A stretch of DNA of 41,397 nucleotides from Candidatus Palauibacter rhopaloidicola (GCA_026914155.1 JAPPGH010000041.1:1286-42682), one strand, 5' to 3'; positions 17,784 to 25,993 are shown, counted from the stretch's first letter. Notes: generated by a model not told the origin, from the sequence alone. Made by a program: numbers and translations.

Positions 17784-19261
17784 TGTCTGATCACGATCAT
17801 CACGGCTGCGGCATGATCCACGGGGAGCCGCGCACGCGGCGCGAGGCCCTGAAGACCATGGGCGCGGGTTTCGGCATGATGGCGTTCGCGAGCCTCGTGG
17901 GGACGTCGATGCTCGAGGCTTCGAACGGGCTCGTTTCGTCGATGGGCACGCCGCTTCCCAGGCCCGATTTCGAGCCGCGCGCGAAGAACGTCATCTTCCT
18001 GTTCATGAACGGGGGCGTCTCGCAGGTCGACACCTTCGATCCCAAGCCGATGCTCGAGAAGTATCACGGGCAGCCGCTGCCGACCGGCGAGATCAAGACC
18101 GAACGCCGCACCGGCGCGCTCATGAAGTCGCCCTTCAGCTTCAAGCGCTACGGGCAATCGGGCATCGCCGTGAGCGAGCTCTTCCCGCACGTGGGCGAGT
18201 GCGCGGACGACATCTGCGTGATCCGCTCGATGCACACCGAGATCCCGAATCACGAGCCCTCGCTGCTCATGATGAACACCGGGCACATCCAGCCGGGCCG
18301 GCCCTCGCTGGGATCGTGGCTCACGTACGGGCTCGGAACCGAGAACCGAAACCTGCCCGGATTCGTGGTGCTCTGCCCGGACCAGCCCACCGTGGTGGGC
18401 CCGCCGCTCTGGAGCAACGCCTTCCTGCCGCCCATCCACCAGGGCACGTACATCTCCGACAAAGTGCCGAGGATCGAGGACGACTTCGACCCGGAGCGCC
18501 TGATCCCCAACATCCGAGGCGAGGAGAGGAACGGGGATGGCCAGCGCCGCGAGGTAGACCTGATCGAGAAGCTGAACCGGCTGCACATGCAGCGCCTCGA
18601 GGAGGAGGATCCCCAGATCGAGGGCGCCATTCAGGTGATGGAGACCGCCTACCGCATGCAGACCGAGGCCCCGGACGTGTTCGACATCCGCGGCGAGAGC
18701 GAGGCGACCCAGAAGCTGTACGGCCCGGGAAGCACCGCGCGCGGATGCCTGATGGCGGTGCGGCTCATCGAGCGCGGCGTGCGCATCGTGCAGGTCTACT
18801 ATGCCAAGGGCGATCCCTGGGATGCCCATACCGACATCTTCCAGCACCGCAAGAACGCGCGCGACTCCGACCAGCCCTTCGCCGCGGTGATCAAGGACCT
18901 CAAGTCACGGGGCCTCTTCGACGACACTCTGGTGGTGTGCGGCACCGAGTTCGGACGCACGCCCGTGCTTGAGACGGGGGGCGGAGGCGCCGGCGGACGC
19001 GTGGTCAACGGCCGTGACCACAACCCGTTCGGCTTCAGCATCTGGCTGGCCGGCGGCGGCATCAAGGGCGGCATGACCTACGGCGCCACCGACGACTTCG
19101 GCTTCAAGGCCGTCGAGAACCCGGTCCACATCCACGACCTGCACGCGACCATCCTCTACCTGATGGGCATCGACCACGAGAAGCTGACCTACAACTACAG
19201 CGGGCGTGATTTCCGGCTGACGGATGTGGCGGGCGAGGTGATTCACGACATCATCGCGTGA
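17783..19261 (+). CDS. DUF1501 family Tat-exported protein
   Basis: A 492-residue protein related to the alkaline-phosphatase/sulfatase-like superfamily. The start ATG at 17783 shares one base with the PSD1 stop (TGATG), implying coupled translation. The N-terminus carries a twin-arginine signal (RTRREALKTMGAGFGMMAFA). The body shows the family pattern NVIFLFMNGGVSQVDTFDPK, IRSMHTEIPNHEPSLLMMNT, PSLGSWLTYGLGTENRNLPG, VCGTEFGRTP and a C-terminal HIHDLHATILYLMGIDHEKL. The His and Asp clusters suggest metal binding. The N-terminal HDHHGCGMIH adds an unusual His-rich stretch before the Tat motif. The partner is the upstream PSD1 protein; the substrate is unknown. Confidence 0.88.
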   Translation: MSDHDHHGCGMIHGEPRTRREALKTMGAGFGMMAFASLVGTSMLEASNGLVSSMGTPLPRPDFEPRAKNVIFLFMNGGVSQVDTFDPKPMLEKYHGQPLPTGEIKTERRTGALMKSPFSFKRYGQSGIAVSELFPHVGECADDICVIRSMHTEIPNHEPSLLMMNTGHIQPGRPSLGSWLTYGLGTENRNLPGFVVLCPDQPTVVGPPLWSNAFLPPIHQGTYISDKVPRIEDDFDPERLIPNIRGEERNGDGQRREVDLIEKLNRLHMQRLEEEDPQIEGAIQVMETAYRMQTEAPDVFDIRGESEATQKLYGPGSTARGCLMAVRLIERGVRIVQVYYAKGDPWDAHTDIFQHRKNARDSDQPFAAVIKDLKSRGLFDDTLVVCGTEFGRTPVLETGGGGAGGRVVNGRDHNPFGFSIWLAGGGIKGGMTYGATDDFGFKAVENPVHIHDLHATILYLMGIDHEKLTYNYSGRDFRLTDVAGEVIHDIIA

Positions 19262-19277
19262 TCAAGGGCCCGACAGC

Positions 19278-19670
19278 GTGACCAGAGGCTTTCTGCTGGC
19301 AACGGTCGCGGGGGCCGTCACGCTCTTCGTGGTAGGCGGCGTCCTTTACGGACTTCTGGAGGATTTCTTCGCCAACGAGGTTTCGAGGGCGATCCCCATC
19401 TGGTGGGCGCTGGGCCTGGGCCAACTCCTCTACGCCGCGGTCCTAACCCTCGTCCTGAGTTGGAGGGGTGTCGTCAGCGGCTGGGAAGGTTTCCAGGCCG
19501 GGGCCGTGTTCGGGGCTCTGCTGGGCCTGGGCATGGCGCTGATGGGCTACGCCACCATGGACGACGTGCAGACGCTCGCGACAGTCGGCGGGCACACCCT
19601 GATCGGGGTCGTGAACAACGGGACGGCCGGCGCGCTGATTGCGGTGGTGCTTGGCAGGGGTGGGAGCTAA
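19278..19670 (+). CDS. Small four-helix membrane protein, unknown function
   Basis: A 130-residue protein starting with GTG, 16 bases after the DUF1501 stop. It consists almost entirely of hydrophobic helices: residues 4-27, about 41-62, about 70-92 and about 100-126, with short loops. I see no catalytic motif and do not recognise a named family with confidence. Its position suggests it is the third gene of the PSD1/DUF1501 operon. A hairpin with a T-tract follows immediately, which fits the end of the transcript. Confidence 0.65.
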   Translation: MTRGFLLATVAGAVTLFVVGGVLYGLLEDFFANEVSRAIPIWWALGLGQLLYAAVLTLVLSWRGVVSGWEGFQAGAVFGALLGLGMALMGYATMDDVQTLATVGGHTLIGVVNNGTAGALIAVVLGRGGS

Positions 19671-19672
19671 GC

Positions 19673-19710
19673 GGCGCCGCTCGTCGAGGGGCTAGTGGGC
19701 GGCGCCTTTT
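19673..19710 (+). terminator. Rho-independent terminator after the small membrane gene
   Basis: GGCGCCGC (19673-19680) pairs perfectly with GCGGCGCC (19699-19706) around an 18-base loop and is followed by TTTT (19707-19710). The loop contains the stop codon of the convergent methyltransferase gene, so the 3' end of that gene forms part of the terminator. Confidence 0.65.
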
Positions 19711-20438
19711 CTGGCGACGAAGAACATCCTGCCTTCGTGCATCGAGCCCTCCAGGATGGGTTCGCTCTCATCCAGGGACTGCAGTTCTCCGAATCCGGCC
19801 TTCCGCAGGAGGTTCCTGATTTCACGCTCTTGGTACCAGCGCTGAATCAGAGGGAAATCGGTCCGCACCCAGCCTGAAGCCTTCAACTCGAACAGCGTGA
19901 CATCCAGCCGTCCGGTCTTCTCGTTCGCGTCATGTGAAGATCGAACCACGCAGACGTGATCGTCCTCGACGAATTCGAACGAGCCGCGCCATCTGGACCG
20001 GAAGCCCTCTTCCATGTTGAGGTCGAACACGAAGTAGCCGCCGCCATCGAGGACGGCGAATACACTGCGAAACACCTGTTCCAGTTCGTCCAGTCTCATC
20101 ACGTGGTTCAGGCTGTCGAAGGTCGAGAAAACCGCCGAGAACCTGCCGGGCAGCGCGATGTTGCGGGCATCCTGGACGACGAAATCCGCGTCCGGAGCGT
20201 TCTTCCTCGCAATCCCGATCATCGCTTCCGAGCCATCCAGGCCCGTCGTGCGGAATCCTCGCCGCGAAAGCTCGGCGGCAAGCTGTCCGGTGCCACAGCA
20301 GAGATCCAGGACCGCGCATCCAGATGGAAGATTCCCCAGGACCAGGTGTTCGAGGATCGGGTACGCCCTGGCCGCGAAGAAACCCCAGTGCTGATCGTAG
20401 ACGCGCGCAAAGGGGTCGTATGCGTCGTAGCGAGTCAC
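19692..20438 (-). CDS. Class I SAM-dependent methyltransferase
   Basis: Cytoplasmic methyltransferase of about 248 residues with a Rossmann fold. Motif I is VLDLCCGTGQLAAELSRRG, followed by the acidic end of beta-2 (TTGLDGSEAMIGIARKN), a motif around DFVVQDARNIAL, and FSAVFSTFDSLNHV. The C-terminal half resembles small-molecule methyltransferases (RWYQEREIRNLLRKAGF). I prefer the GTG at 20438 because AGGAGATC lies just upstream and the protein then begins VTRYDAYDPFARVYD, a usual opening for the family. An ATG at 20507 would add 23 residues without family character. The substrate is unknown; it is not obviously linked to its neighbours. Confidence 0.85.
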   Translation of the reverse strand: MTRYDAYDPFARVYDQHWGFFAARAYPILEHLVLGNLPSGCAVLDLCCGTGQLAAELSRRGFRTTGLDGSEAMIGIARKNAPDADFVVQDARNIALPGRFSAVFSTFDSLNHVMRLDELEQVFRSVFAVLDGGGYFVFDLNMEEGFRSRWRGSFEFVEDDHVCVVRSSHDANEKTGRLDVTLFELKASGWVRTDFPLIQRWYQEREIRNLLRKAGFGELQSLDESEPILEGSMHEGRMFFVARKGAAH

Positions 20439-20670
20439 TGGATCTCCTTCAGCGGATGCCGGCTGGCTTGTCCCGACTGGCTCGATGCGCTCCCTCAGCC
20501 GCTGCATGGCTGTGGGTCCACTAGCGGAGGACGAGCCGTGAGCGCTTCAAAGTTCGCCAGTCTCGACAAGCGTCCGCCGTTCACGTATCTGCTCCACAAG
20601 ACGAGATTCGGTGTCAAGCGGTGGTATCGGAGCCGGCACAACGGCGAAACTCTGTACGAAGTGCACCCCA

Positions 20671-21057
20671 TTACCAGATCCTGCGGATTCCATAGGCGTC
20701 CAATGCCGCATCCGCTGATACGACCGCCAGGTCGCGCGCCAGAGCCTGCGCGGCAAGCATCCGGTCGAAGGGGTCGCGGTGAGGCCCGGGCAGCCGCCCC
20801 GCGCGTTCCGCATCGACGACGCTGATTGGAAGGTGTCCGAAACCCTGCGCTGATATGGCGCGCGCAACATCGAGCGCCACCGGCTCGGCGCCGGGAAGCT
20901 TCCCGATCCTGTACTTGGTCGCGATTTCCCAAGCGGACGCGGCACTGACGGCGATGTCGTTCGCTTCGTCGGCAATCACCTGGCGCGCCGCCACGGACAG
21001 GCGCCCGCTGTCGGCGATCCACCAGAGGAAGGCATGGGTATCGAGCAACACCCGCAT
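20671..21057 (-). CDS. vapC: PIN-domain toxin, VapC family
   Basis: Type II toxin of 128 residues and a presumed Mg-dependent RNase. The acidic PIN residues are visible: D6 in VLLDTHAFLWW, E44 in SAWEIATKYRIG, D95/D98 in HRDPFDRMLAAQA, and a C-terminal Asp in VVSADAALDAYG. The sequence matches the PIN subgroup commonly paired with Phd/YefM-type antitoxins. It starts seven bases after the antitoxin stop, so the two are co-transcribed with antitoxin first. The RNA target cannot be predicted. Confidence 0.92.
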   Translation of the reverse strand: MRVLLDTHAFLWWIADSGRLSVAARQVIADEANDIAVSAASAWEIATKYRIGKLPGAEPVALDVARAISAQGFGHLPISVVDAERAGRLPGPHRDPFDRMLAAQALARDLAVVSADAALDAYGIRRIW

Positions 21058-21064
21058 CGCTTCG

Positions 21065-21298
21065 TTACTCGCCTTCCCATGATTTCAACTCCTCCTCCGG
21101 CAACGGATCGAAGAAGCTGTCGGGGATGGTGACCTGCCCCTTGAGGACATCGGGGCGACGTTCGCCGCGGCGCTCGAAGGCGACCAGCCGCGCGACGGGT
21201 TTGCCCCGGCGGGCGACCACGACTTCCTCGCCTGCCTCGACTTGTGCCAGCAGCCGGGAAAGCTGCGTCTTGGCCTGGTGGACATTGACGATGACCAT
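21065..21298 (-). CDS. vapB: Phd/YefM-type antitoxin, partner of VapC
   Basis: A 77-residue antitoxin. The ATG at 21298 gives MVIVNVHQAKTQLSRLLAQV, the standard Phd/YefM opening, and has GGAG eight bases upstream; the longer frame to 21340 adds nonfamily sequence. The N-terminal half forms the DNA-binding fold (VEAGEEVVVARRGKPVARLV). The C-terminal tail (FDPLPEEELKSWEGE) is acidic with aromatics, as needed to wrap the toxin. It likely represses its own promoter; a candidate dyad lies 36 bases upstream. Confidence 0.92.
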   Translation of the reverse strand: MVIVNVHQAKTQLSRLLAQVEAGEEVVVARRGKPVARLVAFERRGERRPDVLKGQVTIPDSFFDPLPEEELKSWEGE

Positions 21299-21333
21299 GG
21301 TCTGCGCGCTCCGCTCGTTGCCCAGGAATATGG

Positions 21334-21349
21334 CTAGCAATCTAGCTAG
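21334..21349. promoter_or_regulatory. Candidate VapB operator dyad
   Basis: CTAGC and GCTAG arms (21334-21338 and 21345-21349) with a six-base spacer lie about 36 bases upstream of the antitoxin ATG, in a locally AT-richer stretch. The position and symmetry fit autoregulation by a Phd-type antitoxin. The arms are short, so this is only a candidate. Confidence 0.45.
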
Positions 21350-21500
21350 GTTGCCGCGAACCGATCAAGCCCTAACGGCGCCACCCGGCCCACGACTCGG
21401 AGCGCTGTTACCCGGGAATGCTCCCGGCACCGCGGATTCGCGCATTCCGGCTGTGTTTCTTAGGATCGACCTTGTCGAGATGGAAGGAGGGTTATCGCAC

Positions 21501-22613
21501 GTGTCGAAGAGGGTCAGCGGCCAGGGTTGTTCGCGCGCAATGCCCGCGTCAGTGGCAATCCAGGCGGTCCTGCTTCTATGCGCCTGCGGGGAGGCAGACG
21601 GTCCACCTTCGGTCACCATTGTCGCGAGCCTCGAAGAGGTGTTCGCCGTCGAGGCCGTGATCCAGCTCGGCGAAGACCCCGCCGACTCGATTGCCGAAAT
21701 CGGAGACTTCGTCGAACGGCGGGACGGCGGCTACGTCATCGGCGATCTGCATCTGCCGCGGGTGCGCACCTACGACGAAGAAGGGCGGCTGGAGGCGGCC
21801 TTCGGCCGGTTCGGAGACGCTCCTTTCGAGTTTCAGCGGATCAGGGCGGTGGCGGAAGCACCTTCAGGGAGGATCGTGGTCGCGGGTTCCCGTTCGTTCC
21901 ATCTCACCTATCTGACCCGTGCCCTCGCTCCCGATACCATGGTCGCGTTGCCGACGGCTGCCATGGATGTCCTTGCCCTCGGATCCGACCTGCTTGTGCG
22001 GATGAATACGGGAGACCCTGAGGAACGCCGCTTCGGCCATCCACCACTCCTTCACCGCGTGATCCCGCCGGAGTTGGTCTGGAGCAGCTACGAACTCCCC
22101 TTCTCCCCCTTCGAGAGACCCTATTGGGGCTCATTCTCGAATTTCCCGATCGCAGTGAGCGGCGACTCGATCTTTGTCATGTCCGGTGTCAGGTACCCGA
22201 TTACGGTTCTCGACGGGGCGGGCGAGACCGTGGGCACGTTCGGAACCCCATCCGCTTCGTTCCGACCGATTGAGGTATTGGAATCGGGCATGTTGGCCGA
22301 TCTCGGAAGCTACGGCACCACGCTGCCCGGGCTTCTCGCGAGCTTCGACATCATTCACCGCATGGACGCGGTCGGTCCTCGCCTGATCCTCACCCGAGCC
22401 AGGCACAACCCCGAGCGGGCGATGCCTCCCTTTGAGATCGTGCACACGTCGCTAGAGGTCTACGACCGCCACAGCGGAGTCAAGCTCTACGAGGATGTGC
22501 CGCTTCCGGAGGGCTCCAGGGTGCTGGGCGGAGGCCGGTTTCTCTACCTTCTGCTGGATGAGCATTTCCCGCCCTGGCGGATCGCGAAGCTGCGGCTGTT
22601 GACGGACGAATGA
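21501..22613 (+). CDS. 6-bladed beta-propeller lipoprotein (first of tandem pair)
   Basis: A 370-residue exported protein. The GTG at 21501 is preceded by AAGGAGG at ten bases' spacing; an in-frame ATG at 21480 is less well placed. The signal ends in a lipobox (VLLLCACGEAD). The mature part has NHL/6-bladed-propeller character: LGEDPADSIAEIGDFVERRD, GGYVIGDLHLPRVRTYDEEG, FGRFGDAPFEFQRIRAVAEA. It closely parallels the next gene along its whole length, including the C-terminal LPEGSRVLGGGRFLYLLL and PPWRIAKL. Such lipoproteins are abundant in Gemmatimonadota and Bacteroidota genomes and have no settled function. It overlaps the following gene by four bases. Confidence 0.82.
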   Translation: MSKRVSGQGCSRAMPASVAIQAVLLLCACGEADGPPSVTIVASLEEVFAVEAVIQLGEDPADSIAEIGDFVERRDGGYVIGDLHLPRVRTYDEEGRLEAAFGRFGDAPFEFQRIRAVAEAPSGRIVVAGSRSFHLTYLTRALAPDTMVALPTAAMDVLALGSDLLVRMNTGDPEERRFGHPPLLHRVIPPELVWSSYELPFSPFERPYWGSFSNFPIAVSGDSIFVMSGVRYPITVLDGAGETVGTFGTPSASFRPIEVLESGMLADLGSYGTTLPGLLASFDIIHRMDAVGPRLILTRARHNPERAMPPFEIVHTSLEVYDRHSGVKLYEDVPLPEGSRVLGGGRFLYLLLDEHFPPWRIAKLRLLTDE

Positions 22614-23707
22614 GGCGAGGCGGTCTCTCGTCCCGTCGACTGGCGGCTGCAGCTCTCCTCCTGCTCCCCGTCGTCTCCTGTGAGAGCCAGCGGGCCGAGG
22701 TGCCCTCGCCGGCCTTCGAAGACGTCTTTGAGTTGGTGGATGTCATTGAGTTGGGAGAGGATCCCTCCGATTCCATCGCGGACCTGGGCGAGTTTTTCGA
22801 GAGGCGGGACGGCGGTTTCGTCATCGGAGACCGATTTCTGCCGCGGGTTCGGACGTACCGCGAGGACGGTTCGCTGGAAGCCGCGTTCGGGCGCTTCGGC
22901 GACGGACCATGGGAATTCCGTCGGATTCGGAGCGTGGCGGAGCTGACGGACGGACGCATCGTCGTGACAGGTGCTCAGAGTGGGGCGCTGACCTTTCTTG
23001 CTCCGGATCTAACACCTCACAGCATGTTGCTGATCGAGAACTATGTGCCGGGGACGGTTCTTCCCATGGGGCCCGACATCGTGTTCGGCGGGATTGGACG
23101 GGACGTGTACGCAGCCGACATGGACGGTCTCTATCATCGGCTGGTCGACGGCATCGTAACCTGGAGCAGTTGGAACACGCTGGCTGCCACCATGCCGTAC
23201 TGGAATGCCCTGGGACGAGCTCACGCTGCGGTTGGCGGGGACTCCGTGTACGCGATGGCGGGCCTCCTGTACCCCGCGACCATCCTGAACGCGGCCGGCG
23301 ATTCGGTCGGGACCATCGGAACTCCGTCGCCAGGATTCCGCAGAGTGCCGGAGCTTGAGCCGGGGGCGCTCGCCTTCACCGCCGAAGAAGGACCGGGGGC
23401 TCAAGCTGGCGATCGGATCAAACGGTTGATCGAGAGCTTCGACCTCGTCACCAGCATGGATATCGTGGACGGCAACCGCCTGGTTTTCACGGTCGGCAGG
23501 CTGGACCCGGCCAAGCCCTGGTTCCCGTTCGAGCAACTCGACGTGTCCCTGGAGGCCTACGATCGCCATACCGGGCAAAAACTCTTTGAGAACGTGCGGC
23601 TGCCGGAGGATTCGAAGGTGCTGGGCGGTGGAAGATACCTTTATGTGTTGCTGAGTCCGCGCATACCCCCGTGGCGCATTGCGAGGTACAAGCTCTATCC
23701 TCCATAG
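22610..23707 (+). CDS. 6-bladed beta-propeller lipoprotein (second of tandem pair)
   Basis: A 365-residue paralogue of the preceding gene, started by an ATG that overlaps the upstream stop (ATGA). The signal peptide ends in a lipobox (LLLLPVVSCESQ). The signature regions are LGEDPSDSIADLGEFFERRD, GGFVIGDRFLPRVRTYREDG, FGRFGDGPWEFRRIRSVAEL and LPEDSKVLGGGRYLYVLL. Sequence conservation is strongest in the first blade and the last blade, while the middle has diverged. The pair probably arose by tandem duplication and is translated in a coupled manner. Confidence 0.83.
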   Translation: MRRGGLSSRRLAAAALLLLPVVSCESQRAEVPSPAFEDVFELVDVIELGEDPSDSIADLGEFFERRDGGFVIGDRFLPRVRTYREDGSLEAAFGRFGDGPWEFRRIRSVAELTDGRIVVTGAQSGALTFLAPDLTPHSMLLIENYVPGTVLPMGPDIVFGGIGRDVYAADMDGLYHRLVDGIVTWSSWNTLAATMPYWNALGRAHAAVGGDSVYAMAGLLYPATILNAAGDSVGTIGTPSPGFRRVPELEPGALAFTAEEGPGAQAGDRIKRLIESFDLVTSMDIVDGNRLVFTVGRLDPAKPWFPFEQLDVSLEAYDRHTGQKLFENVRLPEDSKVLGGGRYLYVLLSPRIPPWRIARYKLYPP

Positions 23708-23711
23708 TCCC

Positions 23712-23750
23712 TGCCGGCCCGACTCGTTAGGTCGTCCCCGCCTGCCGGCA
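23712..23750. terminator. Stem-loop between convergent genes
   Basis: TGCCGGC (23712-23718) pairs with GCCGGCA (23744-23750), with further pairing GAC/GTC inside. It lies in the 54-base gap between the convergent propeller and barrel genes. It could terminate transcripts from both sides, though no T-tract is obvious. Confidence 0.4.
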
Positions 23751-23761
23751 ACCGAGAATGA

Positions 23762-24388
23762 CTATCGGGCAAGCGGGATGCGAAAGGATCCGACGAGCGA
23801 GATGGTGCGGTTGCGGCCGGTTGGTGCGTTGTCGCCGGCGAAGATCTCCGTCAACCCCTCGGTGGCCAGCACCGTGACGCCAATGGGGCCGACGTTGTAG
23901 CCCGCCCCGGCGGTGATCCCGACGTCGGTGTTCCTTTCGACGCGCATGTCGTCACAGCTCTGCTCGCTCGACATGTCGATCCCTTCGACCACAACGTCGA
24001 TGGCCACATTGCATCGGCGGTCGCGCCCCACGGTCGCGCCGGCCAGGAAATGGAAGTCGCCGCCGATCTCGAGCAGACCGCGCAGCACGAGATAGTCGAT
24101 CTCGATATTCAACTGACCAGCCGCGCCGCCCTCGCTGACTTCCGACCCGGCGCCCTTCTCGATGTAGCCGGCTTCCACCCTCAGGCCGATCATGTCGATC
24201 ACCCGCAGGGAGAATCCGCCCGCGAGATTCCGTCCGATGCGGCTCTCCGTGGCTTCCTCGTCCGTTGCGAGCCCCATGGTCGCTCCGGCTCCCAGGATAA
24301 AGTCGGTGGTTCTCTCCTGCGCCTGGGTGTCGTCGGCGGGGATCGCCAGCAGGAATGCGCAGAGCACGAGGGCGAGCGACTGTCTCAT
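23762..24388 (-). CDS. Outer-membrane beta-barrel protein
   Basis: A 208-residue exported protein with a signal peptide (MRQSLALVLCAFLLAIPADD) ending near DTQAQ. The rest alternates in the manner of short amphipathic strands, with Gly/aromatic turns (FILGAGATMGLA, LRVEAGYIEKGA, FHFLAGATVGRD, VGITAGAGYNVG), ending FRIPLAR. This matches small barrel proteins of the OmpW/PorT-like kind (OMP_b-brl). A Cys pair (CNVAIDVV, EQSCDDM) could form an extracellular disulfide. It follows the BlaI-M56 operon on the same strand with a 56-base gap. No ligand can be inferred. Confidence 0.75.
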   Translation of the reverse strand: MRQSLALVLCAFLLAIPADDTQAQERTTDFILGAGATMGLATDEEATESRIGRNLAGGFSLRVIDMIGLRVEAGYIEKGAGSEVSEGGAAGQLNIEIDYLVLRGLLEIGGDFHFLAGATVGRDRRCNVAIDVVVEGIDMSSEQSCDDMRVERNTDVGITAGAGYNVGPIGVTVLATEGLTEIFAGDNAPTGRNRTISLVGSFRIPLAR

Positions 24389-24444
24389 GGTGGGCTTCTC
24401 TTCTCCGACGGGGTAGATGGTAGCGCGTGACCGCCAACGATAAT

Positions 24445-24828
24445 CTAACCCGACGATGAACCGATTTCGACATGCACGCTGTACCAGTCGAAATTCTGGC
24501 CGGCAGCGTCCAGCGTGACAGACTGCTTCGCCCCCGCCCCGAGGTCAACCCTGGGCGTCGGGCCGAGTTCGGTTCCGTTGGACAGGTGGATCTCGACGCG
24601 CACGTCGGTCACCGTCGCCCCGGTCGTGTTGGTTACGGTGCCGCTGAACCGCCGGCTTGATGTATCGTAGCTGATGACCAGGTCCACGCCGCGCCGGGTA
24701 TCCGTCGCCGTCTGATCGGCGTTCCAACGGACGCCCGACTCGCCCGGTTCGGTGGAACCGCTTCTGCAGGCGGCCACCATGGCCAGGAGGGCGAGGGTCG
24801 CGGTACGGAAGGCTGTATGTCTAGTCAT
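24445..24828 (-). CDS. Small lipoprotein with FxLYD-like beta-sandwich domain
   Basis: A 127-residue exported protein. The signal MTRHTAFRTATLALLAMVAA ends at a lipobox Cys (AACRSGST). The mature domain contains SSRRFSGTVTNTTGATVTDV and VEIHLSNGTELGPTPRVDLG, the pattern of FxLYD-like or Ig-like domains (a strand, a conserved VTNxTG turn, then an NGTELGPT turn). The same domain recurs in the first gene of this operon (26373-27116), where the matching residues are FAGSVTNSTARALPQVRVEV and HLDNGTELGPTRRIDV. The ATG lies inside the last codons of the M56 gene (eight-base overlap), so translation is coupled. It probably sits in the periplasm or outer membrane. Confidence 0.75.
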   Translation of the reverse strand: MTRHTAFRTATLALLAMVAACRSGSTEPGESGVRWNADQTATDTRRGVDLVISYDTSSRRFSGTVTNTTGATVTDVRVEIHLSNGTELGPTPRVDLGAGAKQSVTLDAAGQNFDWYSVHVEIGSSSG

Positions 24829-25993
24829 GAGTCTCTCCTTCGTCTATGTCGTGTTGGTTGTCGTCGTCGTCGTGCTCGAGGCTCCTGGGAGACCTGTGCT
24901 CCCGCGGCCGCTCGTGTTCCTCCGGTCGCGCACCCTCGACGGCGTGCTGGTCCTCATGGGGCGTTTCCGGGGCGGGTGCCACCGCGGGGGCGAACGACGG
25001 GGCGAGGATCAGAACGCCCACCGCACTCATGCGTCGCCAGGGGGACGACGATGCCTGGGGTACACCGTGTCCGGCCATGAGCCTTCGGACGCGCCGCTCC
25101 AGTTGTGAGCGACGCCTGCCGATGCACGGAACCGGAGTGCGCCGGTCCCTCCCGACCACCCATCCGGCCACCTCGGCCAGGCAGCTCGCCATCGCGAAGC
25201 GGTCGTCGACCTGGCTGGCCGCCCAGTCGTCGCACAGCTCCTCGGCGGCGAGTCGGATCTCGCGCGCGGCAAGCCGGAATAGCGGCTGGAAGAAGAAGAC
25301 CGCCTGGAGGACGTTCAGAATGGCCAACCGGATCGGGTCGCCGCGCAGATGGTGCGCGACCTCGTGACCGAGAAGCGCACGGAGTTCCTCTTCGTCCAGT
25401 TCATGGAGAGCGCGCGCGGGCACGCAGATCTCGCGACCGGTCCCTGCGCCCAGGGCGATGGCCGAGCCCAGGTTGTCGCTTTCCGTCAGACGGGGCACCG
25501 GCGACAGGGACGCCGTGCGGCTGAGCGCGGCCAGCGCGCGCGAGGCCCGCGGGTCCATCACCGGCTCACGGTCGCCGAGGCGCCGCCGCAGTTTCCCCAA
25601 TCGGAGGAGGTAGAAGGCGAGCAGTCCCCCGGCGAACACAACCCACAGCGTGCCCGCGGAGTCGCCCCAGCCCGCAGGGAGCGCAATCTCGGCGCTGTGG
25701 GCTTCTTCGCCCGACGGCGAGAAGACGGAGGCCACGCCGTCCCTGTGGCCTGGTTCGCCCTCGGAGTGGCGCTCCTCCCCGGCGATGAACGTGGGCACGG
25801 GGAGCCGCCAGACCGCAGAGTCCCACGAGGTCAGGGAATGGACCGTCGGCGTGATCAGGCTGGCGGCGAGCGCCGTGTACCAGATCGTTTCCCTCAGCCG
25901 CGCACGCGTCCGGGGGAAGAGACGCTGGCCCAGCCAGGCACCGCCGCACCAAAGGGTGCTGTGGATGAGGAACGTAAACAGCCACGCCGTCAT
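24821..25993 (-). CDS. M56 family metalloprotease (BlaR1/MecR1-like, no sensor domain)
   Basis: A 390-residue inner-membrane zinc protease. N-terminal hydrophobic helices (LFTFLIHSTLWCGGAWLG; YTALAASLITPTVHSL; about residues 115-135) precede a cytoplasmic gluzincin domain with H210-E211-V-A-H214 in LLGHEVAHHLRGD and the downstream EELCDDWAA acidic ligand region. A further helix near residue 335 (AVGVLILAPSFAPAVA) follows. Instead of the extracellular penicillin-binding domain of BlaR1, the protein ends in a short tail rich in His, Glu and Asp (EEHERPREHRSPRSLEHDDD, then NQHDIDEG). Its start overlaps the BlaI stop by four bases. By family analogy it would inactivate BlaI after a signal; the signal here is unknown and is not obviously a beta-lactam. 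Confidence 0.88.
   Translation of the reverse strand: MTAWLFTFLIHSTLWCGGAWLGQRLFPRTRARLRETIWYTALAASLITPTVHSLTSWDSAVWRLPVPTFIAGEERHSEGEPGHRDGVASVFSPSGEEAHSAEIALPAGWGDSAGTLWVVFAGGLLAFYLLRLGKLRRRLGDREPVMDPRASRALAALSRTASLSPVPRLTESDNLGSAIALGAGTGREICVPARALHELDEEELRALLGHEVAHHLRGDPIRLAILNVLQAVFFFQPLFRLAAREIRLAAEELCDDWAASQVDDRFAMASCLAEVAGWVVGRDRRTPVPCIGRRRSQLERRVRRLMAGHGVPQASSSPWRRMSAVGVLILAPSFAPAVAPAPETPHEDQHAVEGARPEEHERPREHRSPRSLEHDDDDNQHDIDEGETHD

Noticed and set aside
17438..18847. A 469-codon minus-strand frame
   Set aside because: It is antisense to the end of PSD1 and to DUF1501, with no domain of its own.
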